Shown here: piece after piece, positions 12,119 to 30,212 of the stretch
How positions within the stretch are numbered: the first letter of the stretch is position 1
Layout: every line of letters begins with the position of its first letter
Assembly: GCA_009760855.2 (NCBI GenBank)
Contig: WPIO01000055.1
Coordinates: 124,001 to 188,000, forward strand
Length of the DNA: 64,000 bases
Source of the DNA: Cristatella mucedo
Taxonomy: Eukaryota; Bryozoa; Phylactolaemata; Cristatellidae
Direction of reading: 5' to 3'
Program-made: the position numbers and the translations under genes
The notes under the pieces: generated by a model
Databases searched by the model: none
What the model saw: the letters and a program-made list of their open reading frames with translations, nothing else
Told to the model about the DNA's origin: nothing

Positions 12119-14837
12119 CAAGTGTGTGTATATATATATATATACATGCATACATACATACATACATACATACATACACACACACACACTTGAGGGTAAG
12201 CTCAGAGCTCTGCTGCCGTGGGTTACAAGTGCTTTGCCTCCATTCCGGGTCATTCCCAAAATGTAATCGTCTTCATTTTTCAAGACATGCTTATTCGAAT
12301 CGTGCCTTTTTGGCCCAACTCTAGTTCTGACTCCGTCGCCAGTCTCAAAAATGAGAGGCAGCAGAGTCTGGACTTTCTCGAATCTCCTTCATTAAATGTA
12401 CAGTGCTGCTTGCTACTAAATGGACGGGCAAAGTCAGCTGCTTGAACGGGCGGCCTGCAATTAATCTCTTGGCTCCCAAGACCGGCAATGTGCACCCAGT
12501 CCCTTAAGTATTGTTACCAACTTACTAGTTATGGGCAAACCAAGTTTGACTCAGAAATCGGAGACCTAAACACTCAAAATTAATTCTGCTGCCATATGTC
12601 CCATAGTGTCTGCACGAAATCCTGCTGACCTGCTCTAAAGTGACCTATCACTCCACTGCATGACACGTCGGCTCCACAGTTAAGTATGCCTACTTTTAGC
12701 TGCGTAACATTGCAAAAATTCGGTTCTGCTTAGGCAGGGATACTGCATCGAAATTGATCCATGCATTTCTTACATCCCATGTCGACTTCTGTAGCTCGCT
12801 GCCTGCTGGTCTATCGGCCTATGCAATGAGGCGATTACAGTTGGTGCAGTACTCGGCAGCTAGGCTTGTCTGTCGTGAACGTTGCAGTTGCCACATCACA
12901 CCACTTCTCACCGACCTCCACCGGCTATCAGTCAAGTAGCTCATCGACTTCCAAGTTTCTGTCGCTAACTCGTAGGTCTCTTTATTCTTTGGCTCCAGCC
13001 TACCTATCAGAACTACTCCCTTACTATGCTAGGCATCATAGCATCTGCTTTTCTGACTCAAATCATTTAGCTGTGCCTCGAACCAACCTCAAATCCTTTG
13101 GAGACCGTGCCTTCAGTTTGTATGTGCCCAAAGCCTTGAACTCACTCCCGACCGTTGTTACGACATAATAACAGTGTAAGGTTTCTGTATAGCACCCAAG
13201 AGCACACAAGAAGACACTTAGGGCTCCTGGTTAGTAAGACTTCTGGTTATCAATACCCTCTGAATCAGTTTCAACTCAATACGCAAATCACTTGAACAAG
13301 GCAAATACACAGGTGTGTTATAGGAAAGCGTGCTGCTCTTACCCTAAGTCATGCCATGCATGGTTTCGTAATACACAAGCGCTCAAATAACTAGTTTGTT
13401 TAGACAAACCAACTTTTGAGGAACTGTTTTTTTTTTACTTCTTTTTGAGTGCCTCCAAATCAGGAGACGGTGTAAGTCGGTAGTGAGTTCCTTAGCTTTG
13501 GTATTATATCAGCTGAAAGTATAGTCTCTTAACAGATAAAAGTGATTCGCCCAGACTGGGGAGTAGGTGGTGCGATGGGCAGTCTTGTGTGATGCTAATT
13601 CAGTTAGGTTGTCCAGAGGAAGACACTAGAGTGGCTCTTAAGGTAAGTGACGAAGTCAATAAGCTGGCTTATTGGCAGCTAGCACAGATTTGTGAGCAGT
13701 GATATAGTGTCACAATAAGTCATTTACGACACATACGCCTAGCTGCCGAGCTTTATATCGATGTGAAGCTTCGTTATGCACTGACAGGAAGACCCGCACC
13801 TCATTGAACGATGCTGTTACAGAAATGGATGCCAAGGACGGACAGACTATGCTAGTTCTTATGTAGCAGCCAATATAGGCATCTAATTAAGAGAACATTA
13901 GGTATTGGTGTTAGAGGGCAGGGTTATATGTTATGTATAGTTATGTTAAAGCTAATGAGCTCGTGCAAACGTGTGTACAGGGTAAAGATGTATTTTTACA
14001 AGGATGCTTGTGTTAAAAATGCACACACATGCTTGGGGTAGCTGTTGGGCCGACAAATGGTTTAATAAAACATGATCGGGTTTTGAGTGAATTAAGCCAT
14101 CACATAGCCGGTCCGACTTGATTTGCAGAAGAAGATGCGCAAATAGATGCATTACCTTCGTTGCATTACCACTTGCTACGGAAGACCGGCATGTCATGGC
14201 AAATGCCGGAACATGCCCGTGTTGCCCGGTGGGGGGTAGCTGTTGTCTCCCATCATCGGCATGCAGTCACAGTGGGCTGCTTGTGTTCATTCGTCAGTTG
14301 ACCAATTGACTTCAGCTTGCTTAATCCCGTGCAGGTGCCGCTTTCTTGCACGTCTCGTCCTAGCAAGTCGTTTTGCTTCCTGTATTAATCTGTTAGCAGT
14401 ACAAGATAACAAGTTGAGAATATTACTGCGTTGTACTCTCACGCTTAAAAATACTATGCCTTGTATGGTAGTTGCTGCCATTATCCTGATCATCTTTTTT
14501 GTTATTTGTGCCGGTCACCTTTGCTGTAGATTATTGTTTGGCTTGGTGATTTTCAGTTGACGGTGGAACCATATTTATGATCTTTTGGCAGTTATCTCCA
14601 TGCCGTCACTTAGCTGAGGCCTTGTCATATGTAAGACCTGTCAACCTGATAATCGTGACCTTAGTGGTGTTGTTTTTTTTAGATGGCCGACACACGGCTC
14701 TTGTGGTCGAGTTCTCCCTACCAACTTCAAGCTATGCTACGATGGCCTTGCGGGAAGTCATGCGAACCGACACATCATCGGCTCACCAGAGTACTTTAAA
14801 TTGTGCTGTAGTGTCATCGGTTGTGTCTGGCTCTTAG
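1039..14837 (+). CDS. PUS7: PUS7-like pseudouridine synthase (TruD family), 3' part of the gene
   Basis: Pseudouridylate synthase 7 converts specific uridines of tRNA, mRNA and snRNA to pseudouridine without a guide RNA. Six exons join in frame: 1039-1101, 5398-5990, 8069-8194, 10971-11040, 11174-11319 and 14683-14837, giving 383 complete codons before TAG. Landmarks in order are [11 protein letters not shown] (the LGELxGNxF motif), [11 protein letters not shown] (TruD motif III), [41 protein letters not shown] and [17 protein letters not shown]. All match the order in animal PUS7. The catalytic Asp motif (GTKDKRA-like) lies in exons left of this window. Every junction has GT-AG ends and matching phase. 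A glutamine run from CAG repeats sits just before the second donor. The gene converges on DDX20. AATAAA follows the stop by 13 bp. Confidence 0.95.
1480..2375 (-). mobile_element. LINE family A relic, long but decayed
   Basis: The reverse complement follows the reverse transcriptase of family A from the QGSVLGP region to the APAYLSEL region at nucleotide level, but with many indels. Plus-strand tell-tales are 'tgtcatctgcgtagaaat' (YADDTQLY region) and 'gtaggttattacagagc'. No frame stays open for more than about 70 codons. It lies in the large PUS7 intron 1102-5397. Confidence 0.65.
2380..3220. other. Intronic sequence without recognisable features
   Basis: This is part of the 4.3-kb PUS7 intron 1102-5397. 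I see no exon with splice signals and coding similarity, no tRNA-like element and no LINE motif here. A short open frame at 2652-2861 has no recognisable content. Confidence 0.5.
3222..3484 (+). mobile_element. LINE family B 3' fragment
   Basis: The fragment shares long near-identical stretches with 34459-34738 and 47398-47670, including 'ctgccgactatggcacatc', 'cctcaactgctctcctaact' and 'gtgagacgaagtctgttgg'. It ends at 'gttactgacggagatacatt', the start of the family's ACATT-type tail. Only the last few hundred bases of the element are present. Confidence 0.8.
3571..3720 (+). repeat. Perfect 75-bp tandem duplication
   Basis: Bases 3571-3645 and 3646-3720 are identical and directly adjacent. 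Each unit starts 'cgattttcacctaattaaag' and ends 'gtgtaacaaatggt'. The lack of any difference implies a recent duplication, or an assembly artefact, within the PUS7 intron. Confidence 0.95.
4155..4895 (+). mobile_element. LINE family A relic, central reverse transcriptase region
   Basis: The start reads like the [17 protein letters not shown] block upstream of the RT fingers. The copy then passes an RSYLSGRLQ-like segment, a [13 protein letters not shown]-like degraded PQGSVLGP, and [11 protein letters not shown] at 4712-4750. This last motif carries the catalytic YADD. Frameshifts and stops break the frame repeatedly, and the copy ends in unrelated sequence after 4895. Confidence 0.75.
5185..5300 (-). 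mobile_element. Decayed tRNA-derived SINE
   Basis: On the minus strand it follows the SINE body. The plus strand shows 'taatttaacagcctctttta', then a 'cttgcggctctcaccactgc' segment and 'gcagtggcaacaaagg'. The tRNA-like head is largely unrecognisable. The copy lies 100 bp upstream of the PUS7 exon at 5398. Confidence 0.55.
5398..5990 (+). CDS. PUS7: PUS7 internal exon with NYYGMQRFG motif (593 bp)
   Basis: The acceptor is 'ttctcgcctag' and the donor is 'gtaagcctg', with phase 2 in and phase 1 out. The exon holds [21 protein letters not shown], then an Ala/Arg-rich insert of the TRUD domain, [20 protein letters not shown] and [10 protein letters not shown]. It finishes with the glutamine-rich [13 protein letters not shown]. 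Base composition is very GC-rich compared with the flanking introns. Confidence 0.95.
5959..5988 (+). repeat. Coding CAG repeat in PUS7
   Basis: A run of CAG codons interrupted by CTG CTG encodes QQQLLQQQQ and stops 2 bp before the donor at 5991. Vertebrate PUS7 has no glutamine run at this position as far as I know, so this is a lineage-specific insert in a variable loop ahead of the [12 protein letters not shown] block. Confidence 0.85.
6168..6300 (+). mobile_element. Possible decayed SINE
   Basis: The segment contains 'cacgacctaggtcgtggatt' followed by 'cgattcttgcag', which parallels the variable arm and B box of the SINE family. The downstream body is barely alignable ('attaaggctcttttgctgcc'). 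It lies in PUS7 intron 5991-8068. Confidence 0.45.
6553..6574 (+). repeat. (TG)n microsatellite
   Basis: Eleven TG units without interruption in the PUS7 intron. Confidence 0.95.
6580..6620 (-). mobile_element. LINE 3'-hairpin relic
   Basis: 'gtaaagcttcctgagagaac' followed by 'ttgatctctata' resembles an eroded family A terminal hairpin on the minus strand. Nothing else of the element is visible. Confidence 0.4.
7075..7142 (-). mobile_element. LINE family A 3'-end fragment
   Basis: The plus strand reads 'ataaagcgccctcagagaac', 'tcgatctctttctag' and 'agctttacatt', which is the reverse complement of the family A terminal hairpin and preceding 'aaatgtaaagc'. It is a very short 5'-truncated copy. 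Confidence 0.75.
8069..8194 (+). CDS. PUS7: PUS7 internal exon (126 bp)
   Basis: The acceptor is 'ggctcgttag' and the donor is 'gtgagctgat', with phase 1 in and phase 1 out. It encodes [18 protein letters not shown], then [19 protein letters not shown]. This matches the PUS7 block YSIHDVVMPLPGFDVIYP and fixes the frame. Confidence 0.95.
8360..9166 (+). mobile_element. LINE family B relic with reverse transcriptase remnants
   Basis: The segment begins just ahead of a HFYADDT-like motif at 8390-8413 that is followed directly by a TAG stop. It then has [16 protein letters not shown] (8500-8550), a degraded thumb region, [40 protein letters not shown] and [17 protein letters not shown]. It stops abruptly after 'ctgccgactatggcacatcc'. 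The reverse transcriptase is inactive. It sits in PUS7 intron 8195-10970. Confidence 0.8.
9615..9995 (+). mobile_element. LINE family A relic
   Basis: Decayed copy of the C-terminal reverse transcriptase region. 'tcttgtaaacgttacaacag' corresponds to the [11 protein letters not shown] segment in another frame, and 'tcttgctccggtctacttgc' to LAPAYLSEL. It ends at 'tcctttggagaccgtgcc', where a family B fragment starts. Confidence 0.65.
9996..10228 (+). mobile_element. LINE family B 3' fragment
   Basis: It contains the family landmarks 'gccgtcctgagctactactt', 'gtgagacgaagtctgtcgg' and 'taggctgtgagtgcgctata'. It ends in 'gagatacactacattacatt', the ACATT-type tail. It lies between two family A fragments, the right one of which restarts upstream of the point where the left one ended. 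The right copy is therefore an independent insertion. Confidence 0.8.
10229..10678 (+). mobile_element. LINE family A 5'-truncated copy with complete 3' end
   Basis: Starts at the [15 protein letters not shown] segment of the reverse transcriptase and passes [19 protein letters not shown]. It includes the full 3' UTR, has the terminal hairpin around 10600-10645, and ends in an ATT repeat. It is relatively well preserved. Confidence 0.85.
10765..10800. repeat. Perfect 13-bp inverted repeat (hairpin)
   Basis: The arms GCCAGTCAGCTGA (10765-10777) and TCAGCTGACTGGC (10788-10800) are exact reverse complements separated by 10 bases. It lies 170 bp upstream of the 70-bp PUS7 exon. Confidence 0.85.
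10971..11040 (+). CDS. PUS7: PUS7 micro-size exon (70 bp)
   Basis: The acceptor is 'gttttgtag' and the donor is 'gtacgcagcc', with phase 1 in and phase 2 out. It reads [20 protein letters not shown] then KSK across the junction. This occupies the position of the YREMLTADNLDIDNM segment of human PUS7. The frame is closed by TGA 32 bp beyond the donor, so splicing is required. Confidence 0.9.
11174..11319 (+). CDS. PUS7: PUS7 internal exon (146 bp)
   Basis: The acceptor is 'tgctgtttgcag' and the donor is 'gtgagaattg', with phase 2 in and phase 1 out. It encodes [31 protein letters not shown] and [10 protein letters not shown], matching the conserved DYSLSGAYRKIIIRP and YDDP motifs. The intron before it is only 133 bp. 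Confidence 0.95.
11400..12030. other. Intron without recognisable features
   Basis: Start of the 3.4-kb last PUS7 intron. I see no exon, SINE or LINE signature here. Confidence 0.5.
12034..12196. repeat. (AT)n / (ACAT)n / (CA)n compound microsatellite with inverted arms
   Basis: An (AT)n run of about 80 bp is followed by 'ccctcaagtgtgtgta' (12115-12130), more AT, an (ACAT)n run and a (CA)n run ending 'acacacacttgaggg' (12196). The two flanking arms are reverse complements, so 12115-12196 can fold into one long hairpin. Confidence 0.9.
12520..13172 (+). mobile_element. LINE family A relic
   Basis: It starts at the LLVMGKPS segment ('ttatgggcaaaccaagtttg'). It then carries [70 protein letters not shown] and [20 protein letters not shown] in shifting frames. 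It breaks off before the 3' UTR. Confidence 0.8.
13465..13770 (-). mobile_element. Highly diverged LINE family A relic
   Basis: On the plus strand 'agtcggtagtgagttcctta' and 'gcctagctgccgagcttta' resemble the reverse complement of two family A segments at roughly correct spacing. The sequence between is too eroded for a firm call. Confidence 0.35.
13775..14640. other. Intron without recognisable features
   Basis: Remainder of the last PUS7 intron. Several short open frames exist on both strands, but none shows a motif or is flanked by matching splice sites. Confidence 0.5.
14683..14837 (+). CDS. PUS7: PUS7 terminal exon (155 bp)
   Basis: The acceptor is a T-run ending 'tttttttag', phase 1. 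It encodes [20 protein letters not shown] then a short Ser/Val-rich tail ending SSVVSGS and TAG. This corresponds to [20 protein letters not shown], the last conserved block of PUS7. Confidence 0.95.
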
Positions 14838-14850
14838 ATGGCTCTATTGC

Positions 14851-14856
14851 AATAAA
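14851..14856 (+). terminator. PUS7 polyadenylation signal AATAAA
   Basis: A canonical hexamer lies 13 bp after the PUS7 stop codon, which implies a very short 3' UTR. Confidence 0.7.
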
Positions 14857-14859
14857 GAA

Positions 14860-16780
14860 TAGTGCCAGTGTTGTTACATGAGAAGTAATCCATGCTGTGA
14901 GTGAGTAGCTTGTGAGTGATCAGTGACTGAACAAGGTTGTTAGCCATTTCAATTATTCAGACGTTGCTTCACAGCAGTGAGAAGTAATGCATGTACATAA
15001 AAATATGTGTGAAGTAGTGCATGCTGTGAAGTGAGTGACTGGCTTGTTACTGACGTCGCTTCACATCCATTTGCTGCTACTTGCAAGGTTCCCGGCTTGA
15101 CAAGTTGGCTTCTTCAACATGCCTGCCGATCAGTGTCGAGCATCTGTCCAGCCCTCCAATCAAGTGCGTCCTCATGGAGGAGCTGCTATTTCTTTTCAAT
15201 TTCATGCTGCTGCTGCTGCACTAGATGCGCCTGCTATCCGATGGGGCGCTGCGTGCTACTGACACTGGTCCCCCACTTAGTCCTTGGTCGCTGTTTTGGG
15301 CTAGCACAGGGATAAATTCCAACTTTTTTAAATAGTCCTTTCCGGTAGTCGATCTGTTGTTCATTAGGTTGGGTCATGGTAGCTAGGAGCCGACACGAAG
15401 TTCGAGAACAAATTATGTGACTCCCTAAAGTATCGTTTGTTTTGCCGAAAGATGAAAACCGCAGTGGGGAAATACAGTCAAAACTTAAGCATTTGTCACC
15501 GAGCGCCGGCTCGCGGGCGATCTTAGTCATGTGCCCTCGAAAATAGATGTGCAGTTTGGTTCGCGAACAGCACAGAACGCCAGCCGACGACCATCACCAC
15601 CTGTGCATTCCCATTCGCACGGAGCAGGGGGAATGCACCGCCCTCTTCGCCCACTGGAGGACCACGGCTGCTGGACCACGGCTGGGCAGCACCGGCCGGC
15701 CGTTGCCCAAGCCACATCGGAGGCCGACCATCGCGCGCAGCAGCTAAGCGCTGGCCCATCATCCGACTGCACTTTTTTATGTGCTAAGAATTCTCACTAT
15801 TCACTCTATTGCAGCTCTTATCAGCAAAAGTGGCTGATGGAAATGCTGGCAGAAGCCGATTCTGGATTTCACATAAAAGGAATAGCGAATGGCGTGCGAG
15901 TTTTCGCACTGCTTACCATTACGAAGAGCGCGCGTAGCTTACCCTGGCTGCCCAGCAACTCACCTCCCATGTGATGGCATCCTCACACTTATCCATAAAT
16001 ATTTGATGTGATTATGAATGGTATCTCCGTAAGTATTTCTTGATTGACCACTAACTAGCATTGACTGCTTCAAGAGCTGTTAAGCTGCAATCTTTATAGG
16101 AATGTTTGATGTAAACTAATCACTCTGCGACGTTGCCGCGAGTATTTATTATAGTGAACATGCGCTAGCAATTGCAAACTCGCGTTGTTTACACCTTCAT
16201 TTTGTCCTTTTAAGCTGGCCGCATTATCTAAATTAAGATATTTCTACGCCATTATTCAGTACGGGTACACGTGCAAGGGGAATCGTACTGGCAGGAACTC
16301 AATTTCGACATTGCCCTGCCGTGTGCAATACATTCCAAAACTGTTCGTAGCCTATTACTTAAAATGCAAGTTTCGCAATACGTCGATCATAAATTACACA
16401 TGGCCAAGAATTTCAAGACACTGTGTTTGCTACTTGCACGTTTACTTGCCCGTGTACCTGAATGTGCATTAGCAAGATTAGAACCGAAAAGCCGTTGCTC
16501 CAGAAAAGGCTCAAGAGAACAAAGTGATTAAATTAAACGGCTATGTGAGGCAAATTTTCGGATTACATATAATTACCAAATCTAAGTAAGAGTTCTGCTG
16601 TTTAGAATTAGTAAATAAGGGTGGATAGTTTAGGAAATAATTGTTTGTAGATCGTGGAGATTTCTCGGAGAAAATAGCCGGGCAAGCGATTGGCCCACCG
16701 GTAGGGCCTCATTTTTGCTGGAACACGACTGCCGAATGGCGTTGAGAATATTTGCTTACCTTGCATCACAGGGTCAAAAA
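14860..16780. other. Intergenic region between PUS7 and the satellite block
   Basis: I see no gene here. Short direct repeats of about 30 bp containing 'gtgcatgctgtgaagtgagt' recur at roughly 14880-14920 and 15010-15045. Open frames at 15531-15974 and 16185-16531 have no recognised motif and no splice support. Confidence 0.5.
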
Positions 16781-17860
16781 ATCCAGACTCCAAATCGCAC
16801 TTATGGGAACCTTACTTTGGAATTGGCAGGTGTATCGCAGTTCAAAATTGCATGGTTTCATTAAACCGTAAGCGCGAAATTTCGTGAACTTTAGTGTCAA
16901 ATCTGGAAGACTGCTTTCTGTAATACGAGATCTAAACCGCAGTCTCGAGACGCCTATAATAGAAACGGCAGCTGTATCGAAATCTGAAACTATGTAGAGC
17001 GCCTTACTTGGTCGGTCCATTGGAGACCGTAGCAAGAGAGAGACGGAGCTTGAACAATTGCGTAAAATTCGCTGGTTTAACCCCAATACACCATTTTACG
17101 CGAGTTGAAATTTCAACCGCAGGTGCTCGACGCTTGTAAAAAAGACAGCAACGATTAAATTTCGAAAATGTAGAGCCAATAACTTATTATTTTTTTATTA
17201 ATTATTTATTACTCCAATTTCTTACTCTATTATTATTACTTTATTATTTTTGCCGGGATATTTCAGGCCTCTTTTCAAGAACGCGAATGCGAAACGGCAT
17301 AAAACTTGAGGGGAGAACCCGTAATAGTTTTCTGTAATGTGGAATCGAGTCCGCGGTTTTGAGACGCCTATTGTGGGTGTAGCAGCTGTATCGCAGCTTG
17401 ATTATTTAAGAGGGCTCACTAGGCCGGGCCATCGAAGGATATTGCATGAGACCGCCCAAACGAAATCGAGTGAAATTAGGTGAGTAAAACGGAAACACTG
17501 CCTTCTATCATTTAAAATCTAAGCCACAATTGTTTGACGTCTACTACGGACATGGCAGCTGTATCGCAGTTTGATTTGCAGCAAATGTAAAGCGCCTAGA
17601 GAGAGATTGAGTTCTCTGAGGGCGCTTTATCAAGTGCATTATTATTATTATTATCATTATTGAATATTTAGGGCAGCTCATGGGGCCCATGCCAGTTGAG
17701 ATCATTGCATTTGAACGCGCATGCACAACGGCAAGAACTTTGGTAGGTAAACCTAAAACACTGTTTTCTATAATGCGGGAACAAAACCACAGTTGTGCTA
17801 GGACTATCGTGGAAATGGCAGCTGTGCTTAAATCTGAAGTCATTAGGTAGCCCATCGGGC
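16781..17860 (+). repeat. Diverged ~171-bp satellite-like array, left block
   Basis: About six degraded head-to-tail units. Recurrent landmarks are 'aaaccgcagt', 'gacgcctat', 'ggcagctgtatcgcag', 'gggccat' and 'taatgtggaatc'. Unit starts fall near 16781, 16930, 17107, 17347, 17521 and 17772. The spacing is about 171-175 bp where nothing is inserted. Units 17107 and 17521 are lengthened by insertions, the latter by a LINE 3' end. Confidence 0.75.
17573..17664 (+). mobile_element. LINE family A 3'-end-only insertion in satellite unit
   Basis: Only the last 90 bp of the element are present: 'tgcagcaaatgtaaagc', the hairpin with arms AAAGCGCC (17589-17596) and GGCGCTTT (17621-17628), and an ATT tail. 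It cuts a satellite unit between 'cagtttgatt' and 'gaatatttaggg'. Confidence 0.9.
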
Positions 17861-17864
17861 CGAG

Positions 17865-18460
17865 TCATCCATAAACTTAGAGGAGTGCCCTCGCCGAGCA
17901 TACGCCCGTACATTCTGTAAGTGTACCGAGTCGCAGAGAGTTGGTAAATTTGCCAGAACAACTTCATGCGATGCGCCATATTAAGCCGGGGTCGCCGTTA
18001 AACGAATCCTGTGTGTGATGACGATATAGCCGATTTCAAAGACTTCCTGAGAGTCTGCAACCGGCAGCTTAGAAAAGCCGGGCTTCTTTTTTCACTCGGA
18101 AACTGACATGCTGACTGGACGCTGACCTAAAACAGATTTGTAAGATGGTAAGCAACTTGCTTACCAATTCTGAGAGGTCTCATTCCGCAGCTAGTTGCGA
18201 CTCATCCGACATTTTTCAGCTTTTTTCCTTGAAAGAATTGAACACATCCATGCCTCCATTAAGGCCCCACTGATTAAAGCAATTTTTGAGTCACAAGCTG
18301 TGACCTTCCTATGAGATTTTCTGAGCTTTCTACACACGATGTGTGGTGACCTAGGGAGTAAAAAGATCTAGTCTCCTGGAGACTCGATGGCATACTCCCC
18401 AAGGTCTTGACTGGCAGAAAAATTTAGCTCTGAAAAATTTCATTTGGAATTCATGCGACA
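17865..18460. other. Intergenic, nothing recognised
   Basis: No satellite periodicity, LINE, SINE or coding signal is apparent. Confidence 0.45.
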
Positions 18461-18465
18461 CCACC

Positions 18466-18772
18466 CCACTAAAACTGCTATTCCCCTAGTAACCAATAAA
18501 AATAAACTAAAAGCGCATCTATTGATCACAGCCTATTGGTCCCTGCGATTCGTCCTTTGTATGCTTTTGAATGCTGAAACGGTGCATGCTGCCACTAACC
18601 ATACTTGCACACTGACCCCGTGCATGTCACCGTAACCATGTCATTCTTGTTGTTTATTGAGCATGCTACCACTAGTCATTCGATTATTCTTCCTTTGCAG
18701 AATTGTAAAAAGCTTAGAAAAAGACTTGAGTACTCTGAGGGCATCACATCAAATGTATTATTATTAATATTC
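18466..18772 (+). mobile_element. LINE family A 3' UTR fragment
   Basis: Contains 'ggtccctgcgattcgtcctt', 'atgctgccactaacca', 'aactgaccccgtgcatgtc'-like text and an eroded terminal hairpin, then an ATT-type tail at 18755-18772. Confidence 0.75.
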
Positions 18773-19262
18773 ATCAACGATGACGGGAATGTAACTGGCC
18801 AGCCGCTGCTGGTTCCATCAGCTGCCTTCGACACTATTGATCACGATATCCTACTAGAACGATTCAAAATAACGATCGGTCTGGCAGACAAGGCGCTGGC
18901 GTGGTTCCAATCGTACTTGTCCAGTCTTGCTCAATTAGTGTCGAGTTAGGGTCAGGTCTCATCGTTGAAAGACCAGTCAGGGATCTGTCATCGGTCCTTT
19001 GCCGTTCTCCATTCATATCGAGCCTCTGGGAAAAGTGATTGTGGTCCGTGGAATCAGCTGTCACTTTTATGCTAACGATACTCTGCTGTATTTGTCATTT
19101 CTGCTGTCGGAATCTGCTGCAGCGACCATGAACTAAATGCTTGACTTGCAGACATTCGATCCCGGATGTCGGCATATTTCCTTAAACTTAACAGCAATAG
19201 AACGAAACTGCTTCTCAATCGACAGCCACACCCAAGCGTGCTGCGGGACAAGAAGACGAACA
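18773..19262 (+). mobile_element. LINE family B relic, reverse transcriptase core
   Basis: Reads AAFDTIDHDILLERF and GLADKALAWFQSYL near the start. A degraded FYADDT region follows ('cacttttatgctaacgatac'), then an IRSRMSAYFLKLN-like segment. Frames shift repeatedly. It is joined directly to the ATT tail of the preceding family A fragment. Confidence 0.75.
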
Positions 19263-19281
19263 CCATTCTGTATAATTTATA

Positions 19282-19850
19282 TCAAAACCTTAGTTTCGTG
19301 ACTCTTATGGCTGAAAAAGCAGCTGTATCATAGTTAAACATATAGAGTGGAGTGCTTGGCCGGGCTATCGGAAGCCATTTCGTGAGATCGATGCATTCGC
19401 AACGGCATGCAATTTAGTGGGTAAACCAGAAACGCTGCTTTCCCTAATGTGGAATCAAAACCCTGGTTTCCGGAAGCTTATTTTAGAAATGGCAGTTATT
19501 GTATATCGCTGTTCGCCTATTTAGGGAGGCTCTCTCTAGACGAGGCCCATTGCATGGGAATGCACTGCACAACGATGAAAAACTTCTGTTGTTAAAACCC
19601 AGAACTGTGATCTCAACAATTTCGAATCAAAACCGCAGTTGAGCAACATTTATTGTTGAAATAATAGCTGTCTCACATTTCAAACAATACGAAGGTTCAC
19701 TGGGCTGGGCCATGTGAAGGCCCTGGCATGTGAACCACACGTGCAGTCGCATGTTTGGTGAGTTAACCTGGAACACCACTCTCAACAATTTGGAATCAAA
19801 AGCTAAATTTCGCGAAGCTTATGGAAATCACAGCTGCAGCGCAGCTTGTG
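19282..19850 (+). repeat. Diverged ~171-bp satellite-like array, right block
   Basis: Units begin near 19282, 19454, 19625 and 19796, that is 172, 171 and 171 bp apart. Each opens with 'aaaac' or a close variant followed by a 'cgcagtt'-like motif, and each closes with an '(a)atttggaatc'-like motif. The landmarks match the 16.8-17.9 kb block. The last partial unit reaches to within about 150 bp of the DDX20 stop codon. Confidence 0.8.
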
Positions 19851-19994
19851 GCAGTTATTCGTAGGAGCCTTAAAGTATTACTGACCAGCAGCTGCCTCGT
19901 AACGAGAATAGAACGGCAGCACTTCCTGCTGCAGACTGCAAGAGTTGGCTTGACATCAGTAAGGCGGCTAGCTCGATGAGTTCTCGAGAAGCAG

Positions 19995-30051
<10,057 letters not shown>

Positions 30052-30212
30052 GCTCGCATCGGCCGTCGCGCTCGGAGATCGCAGCGCACGGGCTTGCGGC
30101 TCGCAGGGCGCAGGGCGCCGACGCACGCGGGCAGCGATCCTCGCATGGATCCGCTGTGAGCGGCGCGGTTGAAGAGCTTTCGCTTGTCGGAGGCAATTTC
30201 TATGGGACGTCC
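30052..30212. promoter_or_regulatory. Putative bidirectional promoter between DDX20 and TUFM
   Basis: 161 bp separate the divergent start codons. The interval is CpG-rich (for example 'gccgtcgcgctcgg', 'gcgccgacgcacgcgggc'). I see no TATA box on either side. CpG-rich, TATA-less, head-to-head spacing is typical of shared housekeeping promoters. Transcription start sites are not visible from sequence. Confidence 0.7.

Noticed and set aside
30156-30212. Upstream start for TUFM
   Set aside because: The upstream codon is GTG. The ATG at 30213 has a better context and begins a typical mitochondrial presequence.
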